64,000 nucleotides of DNA from Ruminococcus sp. YE71 (lineage in GTDB: Bacteria > Bacillota > Clostridia > Oscillospirales > Ruminococcaceae): positions 124,001 through 188,000 of the forward strand of contig NZ_FPIR01000007.1 of the NCBI RefSeq assembly GCF_900119155.1, read 5' to 3'. Every line of letters starts with the position of its first letter. Position 1 is the stretch's first letter. The notes beneath the pieces were generated by a model that was not told the origin of the DNA, made no database searches, and saw nothing but the letters and a program-made list of their open reading frames with translations. Shown one piece after another: positions 63,333-64,000 of the stretch. The translations under genes and the position numbers were made by a program.

Positions 63333-64000
63333 TCAGAACTCCACAACCTGATCTATCTCCGCCATAAGCTCCTCGGTGAGCCTGAGAGCTGCGATGATCT
63401 TCTTGTAATGCTCGATGTCCTCGGCGGAGAGCATTGTTTTCTTGCGGTCTTTGAGCCACTTCTGCAAGGGCTGATAACCGCCGATGTACTGCTCCCACTG
63501 TGCCTGCGGTACGTTGTCGAAATACTGCGTTTTGCTGATGTACACCCTGCCGTTCTTGTATTCGGGTTTGACAACCTCGTTAGTGCCGTCACCGACAAAG
63601 CTGTAAGCTGCGGTGTCGAATTCGGTCTGCATTAGGTGGCATTCTCTCAGCTTGCCGCCAATCTCTACAAGTTTCCAGAAGGTTTCCTGATTTGTTGGAT
63701 ACGGAATATACGGAAAATCACGACATAAGAATTCCTGATATGTAGTTCTATATTTCATTGAATTTAGAATTGCATAAACATAATCAACAAGGTTTACAGA
63801 ATTATAGTATGAAGATGATTTTTCATCAGTGTTCTTAAATTCCAACCCCAGCTTATTAGAGATTATACTAATAATATTCTTATTGAAATTGGTTTCTCGA
63901 TTTTCTTCACCAAAAGTATTAGTATACAAGAAAATTGGGAATAATTGAGTCGATGTTGAAAAATCGCCAATAAATCTTCCAACAATACACGAATCAACAA
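63333..64000 (-). CDS. Type ISP restriction-modification enzyme, C-terminal fragment (partial)
   Basis: The frame is open to the right edge of the window; the TTG at 63929 is an internal codon, because the preceding codons (CIVGRFIGDFSTSTQLFPIF) continue the same protein. The visible about 220 residues match the C-terminal target-recognition part of type ISP or related N6-adenine enzymes: FLCRDFPYIPYPTNQETFWK, GGKLRECHLMQ, KNGRVYISKTQYFDNVPQ, IGGYQPLQKWLKDRK, then LSAEDIEHYKKII. Such single proteins carry nuclease, motor and methylase parts. Together with gajAB it makes a defence island beside the partition genes. Whether the remainder is intact cannot be seen. Confidence 0.8.
   Translation of the reverse strand, partial: VDSCIVGRFIGDFSTSTQLFPIFLYTNTFGEENRETNFNKNIISIISNKLGLEFKNTDEKSSSYYNSVNLVDYVYAILNSMKYRTTYQEFLCRDFPYIPYPTNQETFWKLVEIGGKLRECHLMQTEFDTAAYSFVGDGTNEVVKPEYKNGRVYISKTQYFDNVPQAQWEQYIGGYQPLQKWLKDRKKTMLSAEDIEHYKKIIAALRLTEELMAEIDQVVEF

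Noticed and set aside
63333-63929. A complete 198-residue gene starting at TTG 63929
   Set aside because: The same frame stays open to the window edge with residues that fit the type ISP family, so this is the end of a longer gene.

Overview
The window looks like a chromosomal segment of a Ruminococcus-like member of the Oscillospiraceae (Clostridia, Firmicutes). Evidence: a 389-residue cellobiose 2-epimerase of the Ruminococcus albus type, perfect sigma-A promoters (TTGACA-N17-TATAAT), AGGAGG-type ribosome binding sites, and a near-origin gene order with parA, parB, mnmG, rsmG, mnmE and repeated TGTTCCACGTGGAACA parS palindromes.

Layout. 1-7920 is accessory DNA: a partial membrane protein, a lipoprotein, a frameshifted replication-type ATPase, an ECF sigma/anti-sigma pair, an internally deleted second copy of the replication module, and a Tn916-type excisionase/integrase ending at a 24-bp att repeat. 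7923-21249 is a second, nearly complete integrative mobilizable element of about 13.3 kb, inserted at the 3' end of tRNA-Leu(GAG). It carries a STAND-like NTPase plus HEPN protein gene pair, a secreted surface protein with an LHH-nuclease lipoprotein, XRE and HTH regulators, a MobV relaxase and its own integrase. 21540-25633 is a cobalamin-riboswitch locus encoding three exported proteins (CbiK-like chelatase, NEAT-like lipoprotein, BtuF-like binding protein). 25652-33473 holds rpoC and rpoB. 34166-48887 is core and carbohydrate-related genes: pseudouridine synthase, MsmK/UgpC ATPase, a P-type-ATPase-like protein without the catalytic DKTG, rlmB, PHP protein, cellobiose 2-epimerase, 2H phosphoesterase, DUF1015, secA and a secreted beta-helix protein. 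49324-59084 is the origin-proximal cluster (mnmE, cbiD, rsmG, mnmG, serS, parB, parA, second parB/noc) with four intact parS sites. 59280-64000 is a defence island: a Gabija-like gajA-gajB operon and the C-terminal end of a type ISP restriction-modification enzyme.

The most notable points are: the Gabija-like operon sits behind a perfect sigma-A promoter followed immediately by a near-perfect CIRCE (HrcA) operator, which would make this defence system heat-shock controlled; the STAND-like/HEPN gene pair, which I cannot assign to a named defence system; the histidine-rich pseudo-P-type ATPase; and a family of palindromic intergenic repeats, some carrying a variable-number 19-bp tandem repeat, some apparently inserted in parS sites.
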